Below, one piece after another: positions 16,716 through 26,211 of a stretch of DNA of 64,000 bases (position 1 is the first letter of the stretch; each line of letters starts with the position of its first letter). The DNA comes from SIG291 sp045543455. GTDB lineage: Bacteria > Bacillota > Clostridia > Lachnospirales > Lachnospiraceae. The translations under genes and the position numbers were made by a program. The notes beneath the pieces were generated by a model, which saw only the letters and a list, made by a program, of their open reading frames with translations, did no database searches and was not told where the DNA came from. The stretch is from positions 6,262 to 70,261 of the forward strand of contig JAZQMK010000036.1 of NCBI GenBank assembly GCA_045543455.1, read 5' to 3'.

Positions 16716-18848
16716 ATGCACAAGAGAAAATATCAATTAAAACATGTAATAAAAAGATTTGTTGCTATATATTTAATCATAACACTGTTAGCTCCAATGT
16801 TTTGTGTAACGCAAGGCAAAGAGAGTGTTAAAGCAGCCAGCCTTCCAACAGTTAACGAAGCTGAAGTGTCAAGACGTATTATGGAGCTGGCACGTATTTT
16901 TGAGGTGAATGATGGTGATTTAACAGAAGGTTCAGGCGTTCAGTTTACCGTAAATGAAAGTGGATGTTCGTCAAAGCATGCGACAAACCGTACCTGCGAT
17001 AATTGTAAGAATTCAAATGTGGTACAGTCGGCTAATTTTAAAAAGCGTTTTGGCTACACTGTTAATCCGTCAGTTTTAAGCAGACATTATTATGAAACCG
17101 GTTCTTTGCAGTATGCCATTGGATGGACCTGTCATGGTTTTGTGTCATTTGCTTTGTGGTACATAGGAAAAGCGGATGTCAACAGTACTGTACCAACTAA
17201 GCTTGTAGGTACTGCTGGCTTTACCTATGACAATCTTGTAAAGCTTGGAGTTAAGATAGGTGATGTAATCCGCGTTGACGGTCATTCTATGATGTTTATT
17301 GAGTTTGATGGAACTACCGGTATTAAGGTTCTTGACTGTAATGCGGTTAACAGAGTAGTTGCGGATATTTCAACGGTGAAGATTCGTACTGCAAGATTTT
17401 CGGGCTCGGCTATGGGTGTGACAAGAATCAGTAATTTTGTGTCTGACGGAAGTGTTATTAGTGCTAATGTCAGTGAGGTAAGTTTAAATAAGGCTAATAC
17501 AACACTTGTAGGCATTGGGTCTACAACAGATTTAAATGCAACTGTAAAACCGGCTAATGCAGGCAATAAGCGTGTTACATGGACCAGTTCTAATCCATCT
17601 GTTGCAACTGTTGATGCTAATGGACTTGTGACTGCAGTTGGAATGGGCAATACGACAGTTACGGTTACCACAGAGGATGGTAATAAGACTGCAAGTTGTA
17701 ATGTTAAGGTGTCTAATGAGGCCCTTAGCGTAAGCTTAGAGGCTGATAAGACAGATATGTATTTGGAGGATACGATAAAGCTTATTGCCAAGGCAAGCGG
17801 AGGAAGTGAAAATTATACATACAGTTTTTTAATGTATAATGAAGATACCGACAGCTGGTACAGATTTTCTGATTTTAAGGAAGAAAATATATTTTCTTGG
17901 ACGGCAGCAAAGGGTGGCAACAGACAGTTCTTTGTTGAGGTTAAGGACAGTGAAGGTGATGTTGTAAGAAGTGAAGGAATTAAGACTACAGTTGCTGATT
18001 ATAAAGAGTTTAAGATAAACTTTGAGGCAGATTCCACAACCGTTACTAAAGGTGATAAGGTAAAATTTGTGGTAAATGCTTCAGGAGGAAATGGTCAGCT
18101 TGTTTATAGTTATCTTATGTATAATGATGAGACTGGAAGCTGGTATAGATTTTCGGATTTTTCAGATGCTACTGCTTTAGAGTGGATGGCAGGCTCATGT
18201 GGTAGTAGAACCTTCTATGTGGAGGTTAAGGATGAGAAGGGTAATCTTGTCAGAAGTGAAGGAATTAAGATAACTGTGGCTGATGAGCTTACTGTTAGCT
18301 TAAATTCTAATGCAAATGGTGTTATTTTAGGCTCTAATTTAGGTTTTAGTGCCACAGCAAGTGGTGGAATTGGCGAGTATACATACAGCTTTGTAATGTA
18401 TAATGAAGCAAAGGAAACCTGGTACAGATTTGATGATTTTAAGGAGCTTAATAAGCTTAGTTGGATTGCATCTACAACAGATACAAGAACATTTTATGTT
18501 GAGGTAAAAGATGGTACGGGCAAGGTTGTAAGAAGTGAAGGAATTACAGTAAATGTATTAAAAGATAGTGATTTGGAAGTGAGTTTATCTGTAAGTGAAG
18601 ATATACTTGTGGCAGGTCAGTATGTTGAATTAAATGCTTTTGTAAGTGGAGGCATACCTGAATATACATACAGCTTTTTGCTATATAATGTAGAGAGTGG
18701 CTTCTGGCACAGATTTAGTGATTTTACAAGTCTTGATATGTTAAACTGGACAGCTACAGGAACTGGAAGAAGACAGTTTTATGTTGAAGTAAAGGATGGC
18801 ACCGGAACTGTTGTAAGAAGTGCTGCTGCGACAGTGACAATTGAATAA
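16716..18848 (+). CDS. Secreted protein with one papain-like Cys/His domain, one BIG2 domain and four tyrosine-rich modules
   Basis: This 710-residue protein is a shorter relative of the one at 2321. It has a signal peptide (1 to about 41, near VKAAS). One papain-like domain (about 45-245) has WTCHGFV (Cys near 139) and DGHSMMFIE (His near 190), with the same extra C-x3-H...C-x2-C cluster before it. A BIG2 domain (about 248-333) and four tyrosine-rich modules (about 334-427, 428-521, 522-616, 617-710) follow. Codon and residue divergence from the 5' pair is much greater than between those two, so it is an older duplicate. CGGAGG lies before the ATG. Likely wall-associated; substrate unknown. 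Confidence 0.82.
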   Translation: MHKRKYQLKHVIKRFVAIYLIITLLAPMFCVTQGKESVKAASLPTVNEAEVSRRIMELARIFEVNDGDLTEGSGVQFTVNESGCSSKHATNRTCDNCKNSNVVQSANFKKRFGYTVNPSVLSRHYYETGSLQYAIGWTCHGFVSFALWYIGKADVNSTVPTKLVGTAGFTYDNLVKLGVKIGDVIRVDGHSMMFIEFDGTTGIKVLDCNAVNRVVADISTVKIRTARFSGSAMGVTRISNFVSDGSVISANVSEVSLNKANTTLVGIGSTTDLNATVKPANAGNKRVTWTSSNPSVATVDANGLVTAVGMGNTTVTVTTEDGNKTASCNVKVSNEALSVSLEADKTDMYLEDTIKLIAKASGGSENYTYSFLMYNEDTDSWYRFSDFKEENIFSWTAAKGGNRQFFVEVKDSEGDVVRSEGIKTTVADYKEFKINFEADSTTVTKGDKVKFVVNASGGNGQLVYSYLMYNDETGSWYRFSDFSDATALEWMAGSCGSRTFYVEVKDEKGNLVRSEGIKITVADELTVSLNSNANGVILGSNLGFSATASGGIGEYTYSFVMYNEAKETWYRFDDFKELNKLSWIASTTDTRTFYVEVKDGTGKVVRSEGITVNVLKDSDLEVSLSVSEDILVAGQYVELNAFVSGGIPEYTYSFLLYNVESGFWHRFSDFTSLDMLNWTATGTGRRQFYVEVKDGTGTVVRSAAATVTIE

Positions 18849-18920
18849 AGACGGTTTAATACTAACAAAAGCGTTTCGCTAAGGATGCGCACTCGCACGA
18901 ATAAAAAATGTCACAATGCA

Positions 18921-19022
18921 ACCGTGCTCAGCGCAGCAAAGTGGAACAAGTCCCTAATAAGTGAGGGCCTTAGGATGTATCTGAGGTCAGTATTTAAGCC
19001 GCTAAATTATTGTTTAACTAAG
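18921..19022 (+). promoter_or_regulatory. Leader of the RhuM gene, similar to the leader of the Rpn gene
   Basis: ACCGTGCTCAGCGC...AAAGTG..ACAAGTCC (18921-18953) and TAAATTATTG...AA.TAAG (19003-19022) recur in the same order before the Rpn gene (28578-28608 and 28619-28637). The middle differs in length. The region has several short self-complementary segments, for example GCTCAGCGCAGC. It may be a structured 5' leader or a remnant of a shared mobile sequence. Confidence 0.5.
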
Positions 19023-19042
19023 TAATAGAAAGGAAGGCAACT

Positions 19043-20089
19043 ATGTCTAAAAAAGAAGAAATAACTATACGTTCAAGTGCAGCGGAATACTTAACATATG
19101 TTGCTTCCGTTGGAACTGAAGAAAATAGTGTTGAAATGAGATATGAAGACGAAAATATATGGCTGTCTCAAAAAATGATGGCAGTACTTTATAATGTTGA
19201 TGTTCGTACTATTAATTATCATATAAAAAAGATATTTAATGATAGTGAACTTCAAGAAAATTCAGTTATCCGAAAATTTCGGATAACTGCTGAGGATGGA
19301 AAATCTTATAATACAAATCATTATTCATTAGAAATGATTATTGCCGTTGGATTTAAAGTTAATTCAGAAAGAGCAGTTCAGTTTAGAAAATGGGTAAATC
19401 AGATTGCAAAGGATTACACCATAAAAGGTTGGATTATGGATGTTGAGCGTATTAAACGTGGAACTTATCTAACTGAAAAATATTTTGATGAACAGCTTGA
19501 ACGAATACGAGAGATTAGAGCTAGTGAAAGAAAATTCTATCAAAAAATTACAGACCTTTATGCAACTGCTATTGATTATGATAGGACAGCAATTACGACA
19601 AAACGTTTTTATGCGACAGTACAAAATAAAATGCACTATGCTGTTCATGGTCATACTGCAGCTGAATTAATTGTAGAAAGAGCAGATCATACTAAAGAAC
19701 ATATGGGATTAACTACTTGGGCAGATGCACCAAATGGAAAAATTAAGAAAAGCGATGTTATAGTTGCAAAAAATTATTTATCAGAAGAGGAAATGCATCA
19801 GCTTGAACGTATGGTATCAGCATATCTTGATTTTGCGGAAAGCATGACATTACGACATATTCCATTAACAATGCAGGATTGGGAGATAAGACTAAACAGG
19901 TTTATTGAAATGTTTGAATATGGGATATTGAATGATTCTGGTAAAGTAACTGCAGAGATTGCAAAACTTCATGCAGAAACCGAATTTGAAAAATATCGTA
20001 TAATTCAGGACCAGTTATTTATGTCTGATTATGATAGATATATGCTAGAACTTGAAGAACAAGCGAAAAATATATCTGATAAAAAATAG
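19043..20089 (+). CDS. RhuM-family protein (virulence RhuM-like)
   Basis: This 348-residue protein has the RhuM family signature: YEDENIWLSQKMMAVLYNVDVRTINYHIKKIF near the start, an HTH-like module, then SVIRKFRITAEDGKSYNTNHYSLEMIIAVGFKVNSERAVQFRKW split over adjoining segments, and a long helical C-terminus. The family is widespread on genomic islands and beside phage, restriction or toxin-antitoxin genes; its biochemical role is unsettled. Full length for the family. AAAGGAAGG lies before ATG. It is directly followed by an integrase remnant, which supports arrival by transfer. Confidence 0.85.
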   Translation: MSKKEEITIRSSAAEYLTYVASVGTEENSVEMRYEDENIWLSQKMMAVLYNVDVRTINYHIKKIFNDSELQENSVIRKFRITAEDGKSYNTNHYSLEMIIAVGFKVNSERAVQFRKWVNQIAKDYTIKGWIMDVERIKRGTYLTEKYFDEQLERIREIRASERKFYQKITDLYATAIDYDRTAITTKRFYATVQNKMHYAVHGHTAAELIVERADHTKEHMGLTTWADAPNGKIKKSDVIVAKNYLSEEEMHQLERMVSAYLDFAESMTLRHIPLTMQDWEIRLNRFIEMFEYGILNDSGKVTAEIAKLHAETEFEKYRIIQDQLFMSDYDRYMLELEEQAKNISDKK

Positions 20090-20362
20090 TATAGTACGCC
20101 TAATTAATGACGTTGTCAATGGTATGCTACCATACTTAAATAACGCACAAATTGAAAGATTACAGGCAGTGATGCAACACGAACTTTTCGATTATGAAGT
20201 TACAGAGAGTGAAAAAAAGACACTTCTTCGAAGAAGGATTTAATGGAGTTTTTCCTGTGGGCTAAGCGCGTGGAAGGGTGTTCTGAGAATTCCTTAAAAT
20301 ATTACCAGTCTTCTTTTCTTGGCTTGAAGATGAGGATTACATTTTGAAAGTAATAAAAAGAT
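20085..20362 (+). pseudogene. Remnant of a tyrosine recombinase / integrase gene
   Basis: Three frames together give an integrase N-terminal half. LINDVVNGMLPYLNNAQIERLQ...FDYEVTES runs to about 20210. After an A7 run (20212-20218) the frame shifts to KKDTSSKKDLMEFFLWAKRVEGCSENSLKYYQ (20213-20306). A further shift gives FFSWLEDEDYILK (to about 20350). The last two match the SAM-like core-binding domain of phage-type integrases, with the usual linker between them deleted. The catalytic domain is absent. No complete product can be made. Confidence 0.7.
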
Positions 20363-20555
20363 GATTCTCCATATTTGTTACCCAAGTGTGCAGAAGGGGA
20401 AGCGAAACACATCTAAAAATCTAGGCGTTATTGTAGAATATTTTTCAAATCTACGGAGATGCACGCTGGAGTATATTAGAGTATCATTATCTAATACCAA
20501 ACGTTTATACCCCTCTATCTTGCTTTTTTTCTCATTGTGCGATATAATTCAATAA
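20363..20555 (+). pseudogene. C-terminal remnant of a second tatD gene
   Basis: DSPYLLPKCAEG in one frame (20363-20398), then, after a frameshift in a G-rich stretch, KGKRNTSKNLGVIVEYFSNL and a C-terminal helix ending at 20555. These align with DSPYLIPAGVKGKRNTSANL and the end of the intact TatD at 14407. It starts directly where the integrase remnant ends, so both were joined by deletion or insertion. Confidence 0.75.
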
Positions 20556-20576
20556 AAAAACTTTAGGAGAATATAA

Positions 20577-21746
20577 ATGAAACGACTAAAACAAACTTTA
20601 ATTATATTTTTTTCCTTAGCTCTATTTGTTGCAGTGGGCTGTAAGGGAAATAACAGTAATCAGGCGGAAATCAAAACTACTACTAATGAAACTACTTCTG
20701 CAAAGGGGGAGAATGATAAGAAAGACGAGCATGCATATGAGACTTATGTTACATTAGGTGACTACAAAGGCATCGAAATAAGCGTTGACAAGTCTAAGTA
20801 TGTTGTTACAGATGCTGAATTTAAGAAGGAATATGATAATATTATTTCGGCTTATGGAAGCATTAATAAAAAGACAGAAGGCACTGTTAAAAGCGGTGAT
20901 ACAGTTAATATGGATTACACAGGCCTTCTTGATGGTGTAGCTTTTGAGGGCGGAACTGCAAAAGGCGCTTCATATGTTGTAGGTTCAGGGCAGTTTATTT
21001 CAGATCTTGATAATGGTCTAAAAGGTATTACAATAGGTAAGGAAGTAGATATACCGTGTACATTTCCAACTAACTACCATAGTGCAGATTTAGCAGGCAA
21101 GTCTGTAATCTTTAGGGTAAAGGTTAATTATGTGGAAGAAAAGGTGACACCTGTTGAAAATGATGAGCTTGCTGCAAAAATTGCCAAGGAAAATGAGCTT
21201 ACAGATAAGTTTAATACTATTGAAGGTATGAAAACATATCTAAGAGAGCTTATGGAGGAGCAAAAAGAAAAAGAATTAAATATGGCAAAATTTGAAGCGG
21301 CATTTGAAAAGATTCTTAAGAATTGTACAATTAAAGATGTGCCAAAGGATGAATATGATGAAGCAATAAGCAATATAAAAACCAGTATAGATAATGAATA
21401 TAAAATGTATCAGGCATATATGGGTTATACCTGGGAACAGTATTTACAGGCTAACAATATGACTCAGGACAGTTATGAAAAATATTGTGATGAAAGTGCT
21501 AAAGAATATGTTAACACAAAGATGGTAATTACTCTTATAGGTTCAAATGAAGGCTTTACGGTAACTCAAGAAGAAGTTGATGAGCTTTTGAAGTTGTATG
21601 CTGAGCAATATGGTTATAAATCGGCAGAAGAGTTGATGTCTAGTATTCCAGATGAAGATAAGGAAAAATATAAAGCCGAAAAAGAGTATGAAGTAATGTA
21701 TAACGAAGTTGTAGAGTTAATAGTAGCAAATTGTAAAGAAGTATAG
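20577..21746 (+). CDS. Trigger-factor-like FKBP-type peptidyl-prolyl isomerase lipoprotein
   Basis: This 389-residue protein has a lipoprotein signal (hydrophobic 8-20, lipobox AVGC with Cys at 22) and a Ser/Thr/Lys linker. An FKBP-type domain (about 95-180: SGDTVNMDYTGLLDGVAFEGG, then VGSGQFISDLDNGL and KEVDIPCTFP) is followed by a helical region like the trigger-factor C-terminal chaperone arms. It would sit on the outer face of the membrane and help fold exported proteins. It is not the ribosome-bound Tig: the ribosome-binding start is replaced by the lipoprotein signal. AGGAGA lies before ATG. Confidence 0.87.
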   Translation: MKRLKQTLIIFFSLALFVAVGCKGNNSNQAEIKTTTNETTSAKGENDKKDEHAYETYVTLGDYKGIEISVDKSKYVVTDAEFKKEYDNIISAYGSINKKTEGTVKSGDTVNMDYTGLLDGVAFEGGTAKGASYVVGSGQFISDLDNGLKGITIGKEVDIPCTFPTNYHSADLAGKSVIFRVKVNYVEEKVTPVENDELAAKIAKENELTDKFNTIEGMKTYLRELMEEQKEKELNMAKFEAAFEKILKNCTIKDVPKDEYDEAISNIKTSIDNEYKMYQAYMGYTWEQYLQANNMTQDSYEKYCDESAKEYVNTKMVITLIGSNEGFTVTQEEVDELLKLYAEQYGYKSAEELMSSIPDEDKEKYKAEKEYEVMYNEVVELIVANCKEV

Positions 21747-21756
21747 AAATAACAAG

Positions 21757-21795
21757 TGCCCCTTTAAGATTGTGTTCTTAAAGGGGCATATATTA
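21757..21795. terminator. Terminator between convergent genes
   Basis: TGCCCCTTTAAGA pairs with TCTTAAAGGGGCA-type sequence (21757-21788), followed by AT-rich bases. It lies between the lipoprotein gene and the convergent activase gene and may serve both. Confidence 0.75.
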
Positions 21796-21816
21796 TTTAT
21801 ATAAATATAATTTTGC

Positions 21817-24800
21817 TTAGTTTAAATTTTTCTGTGCAGTTGATAACATCAGCTTGATTCTGTTTAACTGGTTAACTTCACTTGCACCAGGGTCGTAGTC
21901 TACGGCAATGATATTTGCTTCAGGGAATTCGAGGCGAAGTTCCTTGATTACACCTTTACCTACGATGTGGTTTGGAAGGCAGGCAAATGGTTGGCAACAT
22001 ACGATGTTTCCGGCACCCATATGGATAAGTTCAATCATTTCTCCAGTTAAGAGCCAGCCTTCACCGGTCTGGTTACCAAGGGAAACAATCTTTTGAGCTA
22101 ATTTAGCAGTTTCCTTGATAGAAGAAGGTGGTGTGAAACGTTTGCTCTTAGCAAGTGCCTTCTTTGAAGATGAGCGGAACCATTCAAGTATATTGATTAC
22201 TGTGTTGTTGATAAATGCGCTCTTCTTTGAAAGTCCTAAATTCTTTGCCTTGAAGTTGGCATTTTCGGCACAGTAGAGTAAGAAGCCCATAAGGTCAGGC
22301 ATTACAGCTTCAGCGCCTTCTGCTTCCAAAAGGTCAACTAAGTAGTTATTTGCTGATGGAAGGAATTTAACAAGGATTTCACCAACTATACCTACACGAG
22401 GTTTTTTAATATCTAAAAGCTCAATGTTGTCAAAGTCGTTTATAATTGCTTTGACATTTTTGTTGTATTCTGAAAGGCTAACCTTAGGTTTTGTAAGCTG
22501 TTCGATACATACCTTTTTCCATTTTTCATGGAGGGCATTAACTGAACCTTTAACTGCTTCGTAAGGCCTTGTACGATATACAACATTCATAAATACATCG
22601 CCGTATACTAAAGCCATCATTGCTTTCTTTAAGATTGCAAGATTTGGTTTGAAGCCTGAGTTTGTCTCAATACCACTGGCATTTAAGGAGATTACAGGAA
22701 TCTCTGGAAGACCGGCTTTATTAAGGGCACGTCTGATAAATCCAATATAGTTAGATGCACGGCATCCGCCACCGGTCTGTGTGATGATTACGGCTGTTTT
22801 GCTTAAATCATATTTGCCGGAAAGGATGGCTTCCATAATCTGACCAACTACGATAAGAGATGGATAGCAGGCATCGTTGTTAACGTATTTAAGACCAACA
22901 TCAAGTGACTTTTTGTTGTCGTTGTCGAGGACAACGATGTTGTAACCACAGGATTTTAAGGCAGGTCCTAAAAGGTCAAAATGTATTGGTGACATCTGAG
23001 GGCAGAGGATTGTATAATCCTTTCGCATGTCTTCAGTGAACTCAATTCGCTTGTAAGCAGCTGATTCAATGTGACGCTTGTATGAATTTAATTCTCTTAC
23101 CTTAAGGGCAGAGATTAATGAACGTATACGAATTCTTGCGGCACCAAGGTTATTAACCTCGTCAATTTTTAATACTGTATAAATCTTACCTGCACTTGAT
23201 AAAATATCGTTAACTGAATCTGTGGTAACAGCATCAAGACCACAGCCAAATGAGTTAAGCTGAATTAAATCAAGGTTTTCCTGTGTTTTAACAAAGCTTG
23301 CTGCGGCATATAATCTTGAGTGATACATCCACTGGTCCATAACGATAAGAGGACGTTCAACTTCACCAAGATGAGAGATTGAATCTTCTGTAAGTACTGC
23401 AAGGCCATATGATGTAATAAGCTCTGGAATACCGTGGTTGATTTCGGAATCAATATGATATGGACGGCCTGCAAGGACAATACCACGCTTACCTGTTTCC
23501 TTAAGGTACTGTAAAGTCTTTTCCCCTTCCTTCATAATATCCTCACGGGATTTGATAAGCTCAGCCCAAGCTTCTTTTGCAGCTTCTTTTATCTCTTTTG
23601 CAGGGATTGCCTGTTTAAATTCTTCTACAAGACGATTTGTAAGGATTGATTCGTTTTCAAATGAGAAGAATGGATTTTCAAAGCGTACATTTTCGGTTTT
23701 GATTTCTTCTACGTTATTTTTAATGTTTTCTGCATATGATGTAACAATAGGGCAGTTGTAGTGATTGTTTGCATTTTCTACTTCGTTACGCTCGTAAGGA
23801 ATACATGGGTAGAAAATGTATTTAACGCCCTGGCGGATTAACCATGATACGTGACCATGGGCTAATTTTGCAGGATAACATTCTGATTCACTTGGAATTG
23901 ATTCAATACCAAGCTCATATATTTTACGGTTTGACTCAGGAGAGAGTACTACGCTGTATCCAAGCTTTGTAAAGAAGGTATACCAGAATGGATAGTTCTC
24001 ATACATGTTAAGCACACGTGGAATACCTACAACTCCTCTAGGAGCTTTATCCAGTGTAAGAGGCTCATAAGAGAATAATCGCTTATTCTTGTACTCGAAA
24101 AGGTTAGGAATATTTTCTTTGTTCTTTTCTTTACCTATACCTCTTTCACAACGGTTACCTGTTATGTACTGACGGCCACCTGAGAAACGGTTAATTGTTA
24201 AGTGGCAGTTGTTTGTACATCCTTTACAACGTGTCATTTTTGTATCATATGTTAAATCATTGATTTTTTCGATGGAAAGCATAGAAGTGTCAGACACACC
24301 GTCATATCTTTCGCGTGCGATAAGTGCGGCACCAAAAGCACCCATAATACCTGCGATGTCAGGTCTTACAGCTTCACAACCGGAAATGATTTCGAAGCTT
24401 CTAAGTACAGCATCATTGTAGAAGGTACCACCCTGAACTACGATATGTGTACCAAGGTCTTTTGGGTCTGTAATTTTGATAACCTTATATAATGCATTTT
24501 TAATAACTGAATAAGCAAGACCTGCTGAAATATCAGCAACAGTAGCACCTTCCTTTTGAGCCTGCTTAACCTTTGAATTCATAAATACAGTACAACGTGT
24601 ACCAAGGTCAATTGGATTAGGGGCAAAAAGCGCTGCCTTTGCAAAGTCTACAATGCTATAGTTAAGGGATTTGGCAAATGTTTCAATAAATGAACCACAA
24701 CCTGAAGAACATGCTTCGTTAAGCTGTACACTGTCAACGGTGTTGTTCTTGATTTTGATACATTTCATATCCTGACCACCGATATCGATGATACAGTCAA

Positions 24801-26031
24801 CCTTAGGGTCGAAGAATGCAGCAGCATAGTAGTGGGCTACTGTTTCAACTTCGCCTTCATCTAATAAAAGGGCAGCTTTAATTAAAGCTTCACCATATCC
24901 TGTTGAACATGAACGTACGATAGTTGCAGTCTTAGGAAGCTTTGTATAAATATCCTTAATTGCTGTAATTGTTGTAGCAAGTGGATTACCATTATTGCTA
25001 CTATAGAAAGAGTAGAGCAATGAGCCATTTTCTCCAACTAAAGCTACCTTTGTTGTTGTGGAACCAGCATCAATACCAAGGAAACAGTTACCTTCATATG
25101 TAGATAAGTCCTCAGCAACTACGCTATGGCTATTGTGTCTCTTTGTAAATTCGTCATATGCTGCCTGATTTTCAAATAAAGGCTGCATTCTTTCAACTTC
25201 AAAGTCCATCTTAATGTTAGATGCTAACTGATTGATAAGCACATCAATATCAACTTCAACATCTTCACGGTAGTTTAAAGCTGAACCGATAGCGGCAAAA
25301 AGATGTGAATTTTCAGGTGTTATGGCTGATTCTGATGTAAGATTAAGAGTTCTTATGAAAGCCTGCTTCAGTTCTGATAAGAAGTGAAGAGGACCACCTA
25401 AAAATGCTACATTACCACGAATTGGCTTACCACAGGCAAGACCACTTATAGTCTGGTTAACAACAGCCTGGAAAATAGATGCAGAAAGATCTTCCTTTGT
25501 AGCACCTTCATTAATAAGAGGCTGAATATCTGATTTAGCAAATACACCACATCTTGCTGCGATAGGGTATATAGCTTTATAATTTTTGGCATACTCATTA
25601 AGACCAGAAGCATCAGTCTGTAAAAGTGAAGCCATCTGGTCGATAAATGAACCTGTACCACCGGCACAGATACCATTCATTCTTTGGTCAATACCATTTG
25701 TAAAATAAATAATTTTTGCGTCTTCGCCACCAAGCTCGATTGCAACATCGGTTTGTGGGGCATACTTATTAAGTGCAGTAGAAACAGCAACAACTTCCTG
25801 AGTAAATGGAACCTCTAAATGCTTAGCCAGTGTAAGACCACCTGAACCTGTAATTACAGGATGAAGCTTAATTTCGCCTAATTTTTCTTTGGCTTTTCTT
25901 AAAAGAGATGCCAAGGTTTCCTGAATGTTGGCGTAATGTCTTTCGTAATCTGAGAAAAGCAGGTTATTAACTTTATCCAGTATTGCAATTTTTACTGTAG
26001 TTGAACCTATGTCAATTCCTAATTTTTTCAT
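21817..26031 (-). CDS. 2-hydroxyacyl-CoA dehydratase activase-like giant protein (two BadF/HgdC ATPase domains plus HgdB-like region)
   Basis: This 1,404-residue protein has two ASKHA ATPase domains of the BcrA/BadF/HgdC family (about 1-270 and 315-590). Each starts with GID(I/A)GSTT(V/T)K and has the cysteine pair that binds a 4Fe-4S cluster in HgdC (CAGGTGSFI with AARCGVF; CSSGCGSFI with GTRCTVF). A Cys-rich stretch (about 600-632: CKGCTNNC, GNRCERG) follows, then a DUF2229/HgdB-like region to the end. Such activases use ATP to push an electron into a radical dehydratase. The fused form is common in Clostridia, but its partner is unclear and no dehydratase subunits lie nearby. It is transcribed alone from a minus-strand promoter at 26099-26127. 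Confidence 0.88.
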   Translation of the reverse strand: MKKLGIDIGSTTVKIAILDKVNNLLFSDYERHYANIQETLASLLRKAKEKLGEIKLHPVITGSGGLTLAKHLEVPFTQEVVAVSTALNKYAPQTDVAIELGGEDAKIIYFTNGIDQRMNGICAGGTGSFIDQMASLLQTDASGLNEYAKNYKAIYPIAARCGVFAKSDIQPLINEGATKEDLSASIFQAVVNQTISGLACGKPIRGNVAFLGGPLHFLSELKQAFIRTLNLTSESAITPENSHLFAAIGSALNYREDVEVDIDVLINQLASNIKMDFEVERMQPLFENQAAYDEFTKRHNSHSVVAEDLSTYEGNCFLGIDAGSTTTKVALVGENGSLLYSFYSSNNGNPLATTITAIKDIYTKLPKTATIVRSCSTGYGEALIKAALLLDEGEVETVAHYYAAAFFDPKVDCIIDIGGQDMKCIKIKNNTVDSVQLNEACSSGCGSFIETFAKSLNYSIVDFAKAALFAPNPIDLGTRCTVFMNSKVKQAQKEGATVADISAGLAYSVIKNALYKVIKITDPKDLGTHIVVQGGTFYNDAVLRSFEIISGCEAVRPDIAGIMGAFGAALIARERYDGVSDTSMLSIEKINDLTYDTKMTRCKGCTNNCHLTINRFSGGRQYITGNRCERGIGKEKNKENIPNLFEYKNKRLFSYEPLTLDKAPRGVVGIPRVLNMYENYPFWYTFFTKLGYSVVLSPESNRKIYELGIESIPSESECYPAKLAHGHVSWLIRQGVKYIFYPCIPYERNEVENANNHYNCPIVTSYAENIKNNVEEIKTENVRFENPFFSFENESILTNRLVEEFKQAIPAKEIKEAAKEAWAELIKSREDIMKEGEKTLQYLKETGKRGIVLAGRPYHIDSEINHGIPELITSYGLAVLTEDSISHLGEVERPLIVMDQWMYHSRLYAAASFVKTQENLDLIQLNSFGCGLDAVTTDSVNDILSSAGKIYTVLKIDEVNNLGAARIRIRSLISALKVRELNSYKRHIESAAYKRIEFTEDMRKDYTILCPQMSPIHFDLLGPALKSCGYNIVVLDNDNKKSLDVGLKYVNNDACYPSLIVVGQIMEAILSGKYDLSKTAVIITQTGGGCRASNYIGFIRRALNKAGLPEIPVISLNASGIETNSGFKPNLAILKKAMMALVYGDVFMNVVYRTRPYEAVKGSVNALHEKWKKVCIEQLTKPKVSLSEYNKNVKAIINDFDNIELLDIKKPRVGIVGEILVKFLPSANNYLVDLLEAEGAEAVMPDLMGFLLYCAENANFKAKNLGLSKKSAFINNTVINILEWFRSSSKKALAKSKRFTPPSSIKETAKLAQKIVSLGNQTGEGWLLTGEMIELIHMGAGNIVCCQPFACLPNHIVGKGVIKELRLEFPEANIIAVDYDPGASEVNQLNRIKLMLSTAQKNLN

Positions 26032-26098
26032 AGTGTACTTTCGGTTAAATTTACCGAAACCTCCTTGATTTAGCTTAGGTCAAAAAGACCCATTAAGA

Positions 26099-26127
26099 AT
26101 TATAGTACAAACTTGCTGAAATTTCAA
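26099..26127 (-). promoter_or_regulatory. Promoter of the activase gene
   Basis: On the minus strand TTGAAA (26127-26122) and TATAAT (26104-26099) are 17 bases apart, 68 bases before the start. Confidence 0.7.
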
Positions 26128-26150
26128 GATACAGTTCTATGTTTTATTCA

Positions 26151-26179
26151 TTGACAAAATAAGATTATATAAATATAAT
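26151..26179 (+). promoter_or_regulatory. Promoter of the rhomboid-like / pyk unit
   Basis: TTGACA (26151-26156) and TATAAT (26174-26179), both perfect, with 17 bases between. Confidence 0.8.
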
Positions 26180-26211
26180 AAATAATATGTGATTTGGAAA
26201 GGTAAATCTGT

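Noticed and set aside
20052..20243. 63-codon frame overlapping the RhuM end as a small gene
   Set aside because: Its homology to an integrase start begins after the RhuM stop and continues in another frame beyond an A7 run, so it is part of a pseudogene.
20361..20555. 64-codon frame as a small gene
   Set aside because: It matches only the C-terminus of TatD, with the start in another frame; it is a remnant.
20577..21746. Call as the ribosome-bound trigger factor Tig
   Set aside because: It has a lipoprotein signal and linker instead of the ribosome-binding N-domain.
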